Notes under the pieces: generated by a model
Told to the model about the DNA's origin: nothing
Seen by the model: the letters and a program-made list of their open reading frames with translations, nothing else
The model's database searches: none
In this document: one piece after another, positions 63,669 through 64,000 of the stretch
How the letters are laid out: every line of letters begins with the position of its first letter
How positions within the stretch are numbered: the stretch's first letter is position 1
Program-made: the position numbers and the translations under genes
Source of the DNA: Craspedostauros australis
Taxonomy: Eukaryota; Bacillariophyta; Bacillariophyceae; Mastogloiales; Achnanthaceae
Length of the DNA: 64,000 bases
Direction of reading: 5' to 3'
NCBI GenBank assembly: GCA_026770025.1
Contig: JAMXDE010000019.1
Span: forward strand, 248,001-312,000

Positions 63669-64000
63669 CAAACCAGACGAGGAGGAGGGAACCCAATATC
63701 CAACATTACATAATCCGTTATAACAGAAATGCCTATTGCATGTCAATAACATCCAAGTATGCCATAGAAACGGCGAGCACAACGGCTCCAACAACAATCG
63801 CAGGAGGCACCCTCGGCTGTTGGGTCGTTGTGTTGGTCATCTCGCCGCACTCTGCATCTTGGCCAGATGGACAGGTCATGGTTCCACTTCTGCCCTTGTT
63901 GGGACTGGCCCAAGTTCGGCTTCGTTCTCGCCGTCGTCGCTGCCATATCCACTCGTGATTGGAGATCACTTAACGAACTGAAAACGTGTTGGGTCGAATA
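63669..64000. other. 3' flank at the window edge
   Basis: Downstream of the copy 2 membrane protein gene. Short open frames on both strands overlap each other and lack motifs; nothing is supported before the window ends. Confidence 0.45.

Noticed and set aside
1-64000. CRISPR arrays, rRNA, tRNA, insertion sequences
   Set aside because: Tandem repeats found are 5-15 base units without spacers, and no RNA gene or transposase signature was seen on either strand.

Overview
This window looks like nuclear DNA of a photosynthetic stramenopile. A centric diatom (Thalassiosira-like) is my best guess, but this rests on gene content recalled from memory and not on a search. The support is: widely spaced single genes on both strands; few short GTAAGT/GTGAGT...AG introns (127-584 nt); long CA- and CAA-rich presumed 5' untranslated regions; and a gene set that includes a chitin synthase with a cytochrome-b5-like region, an MLO-like protein, a luminal sulfotransferase-like protein with a C-terminal Cys cluster, and several families I cannot name. 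I saw no operon, tRNA, rRNA, CRISPR array or intact transposon.

Left third (1-25 kb). A sulfotransferase-like gene is broken by two in-frame stops (284-1918, +). It is followed by a type II membrane glycosyltransferase (2462-3934, -). A 2-kb divergent promoter region holds a cluster of TGACGT/ACGTCA/TGACGC elements. Next come a three-exon MLO-like gene carrying a very long extra C-terminal half (5934-11758, +), an alpha/beta hydrolase (12404-13801, +), a protein with five IQ motifs (14036-17254, -), a DEAD-box RNA helicase with a DEMD box (18847-20925, +), and two minus-strand paralogs for small secreted proteins (21442-22212 and 24195-25046).

Middle (27-47 kb). Two minus-strand genes share a very divergent PARP-like domain (27084-29318 and 36649-38790); the second also has a RING-like finger. 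Between them lie a Cys-rich nuclear-type protein (32043-34250, +) and mitochondrial-type BioA (34651-36156, -). Then follow the PP2A scaffold subunit A (39886-42221, + with one intron) and chitin synthase (43155-46995, - with one intron, whose splice restores an AWREK junction).

Right end (47-64 kb). Two plus-strand paralogs encode an unrecognised four-helix membrane protein with identical intron positions and phases (47845-50108 and 61230-63668). Between them are a small unknown gene (50349-50885, -), a TKL-type kinase with an N-terminal MGC lipidation signal (51645-52898, -), an SLC34-type Na+/phosphate cotransporter with unusually uniform codon use (56363-58114, +), and a 2H phosphoesterase (58599-59705, -).

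No single pathway links the genes. Many concern membranes, the secretory route or signalling (sulfation, glycosylation, chitin, MLO, IQ/calmodulin, TKL kinase, PP2A). The recurring theme is local duplication followed by strong divergence: three separate paralog pairs sit within about 15 kb of each other, and these unnamed families are the best candidates for something undescribed.
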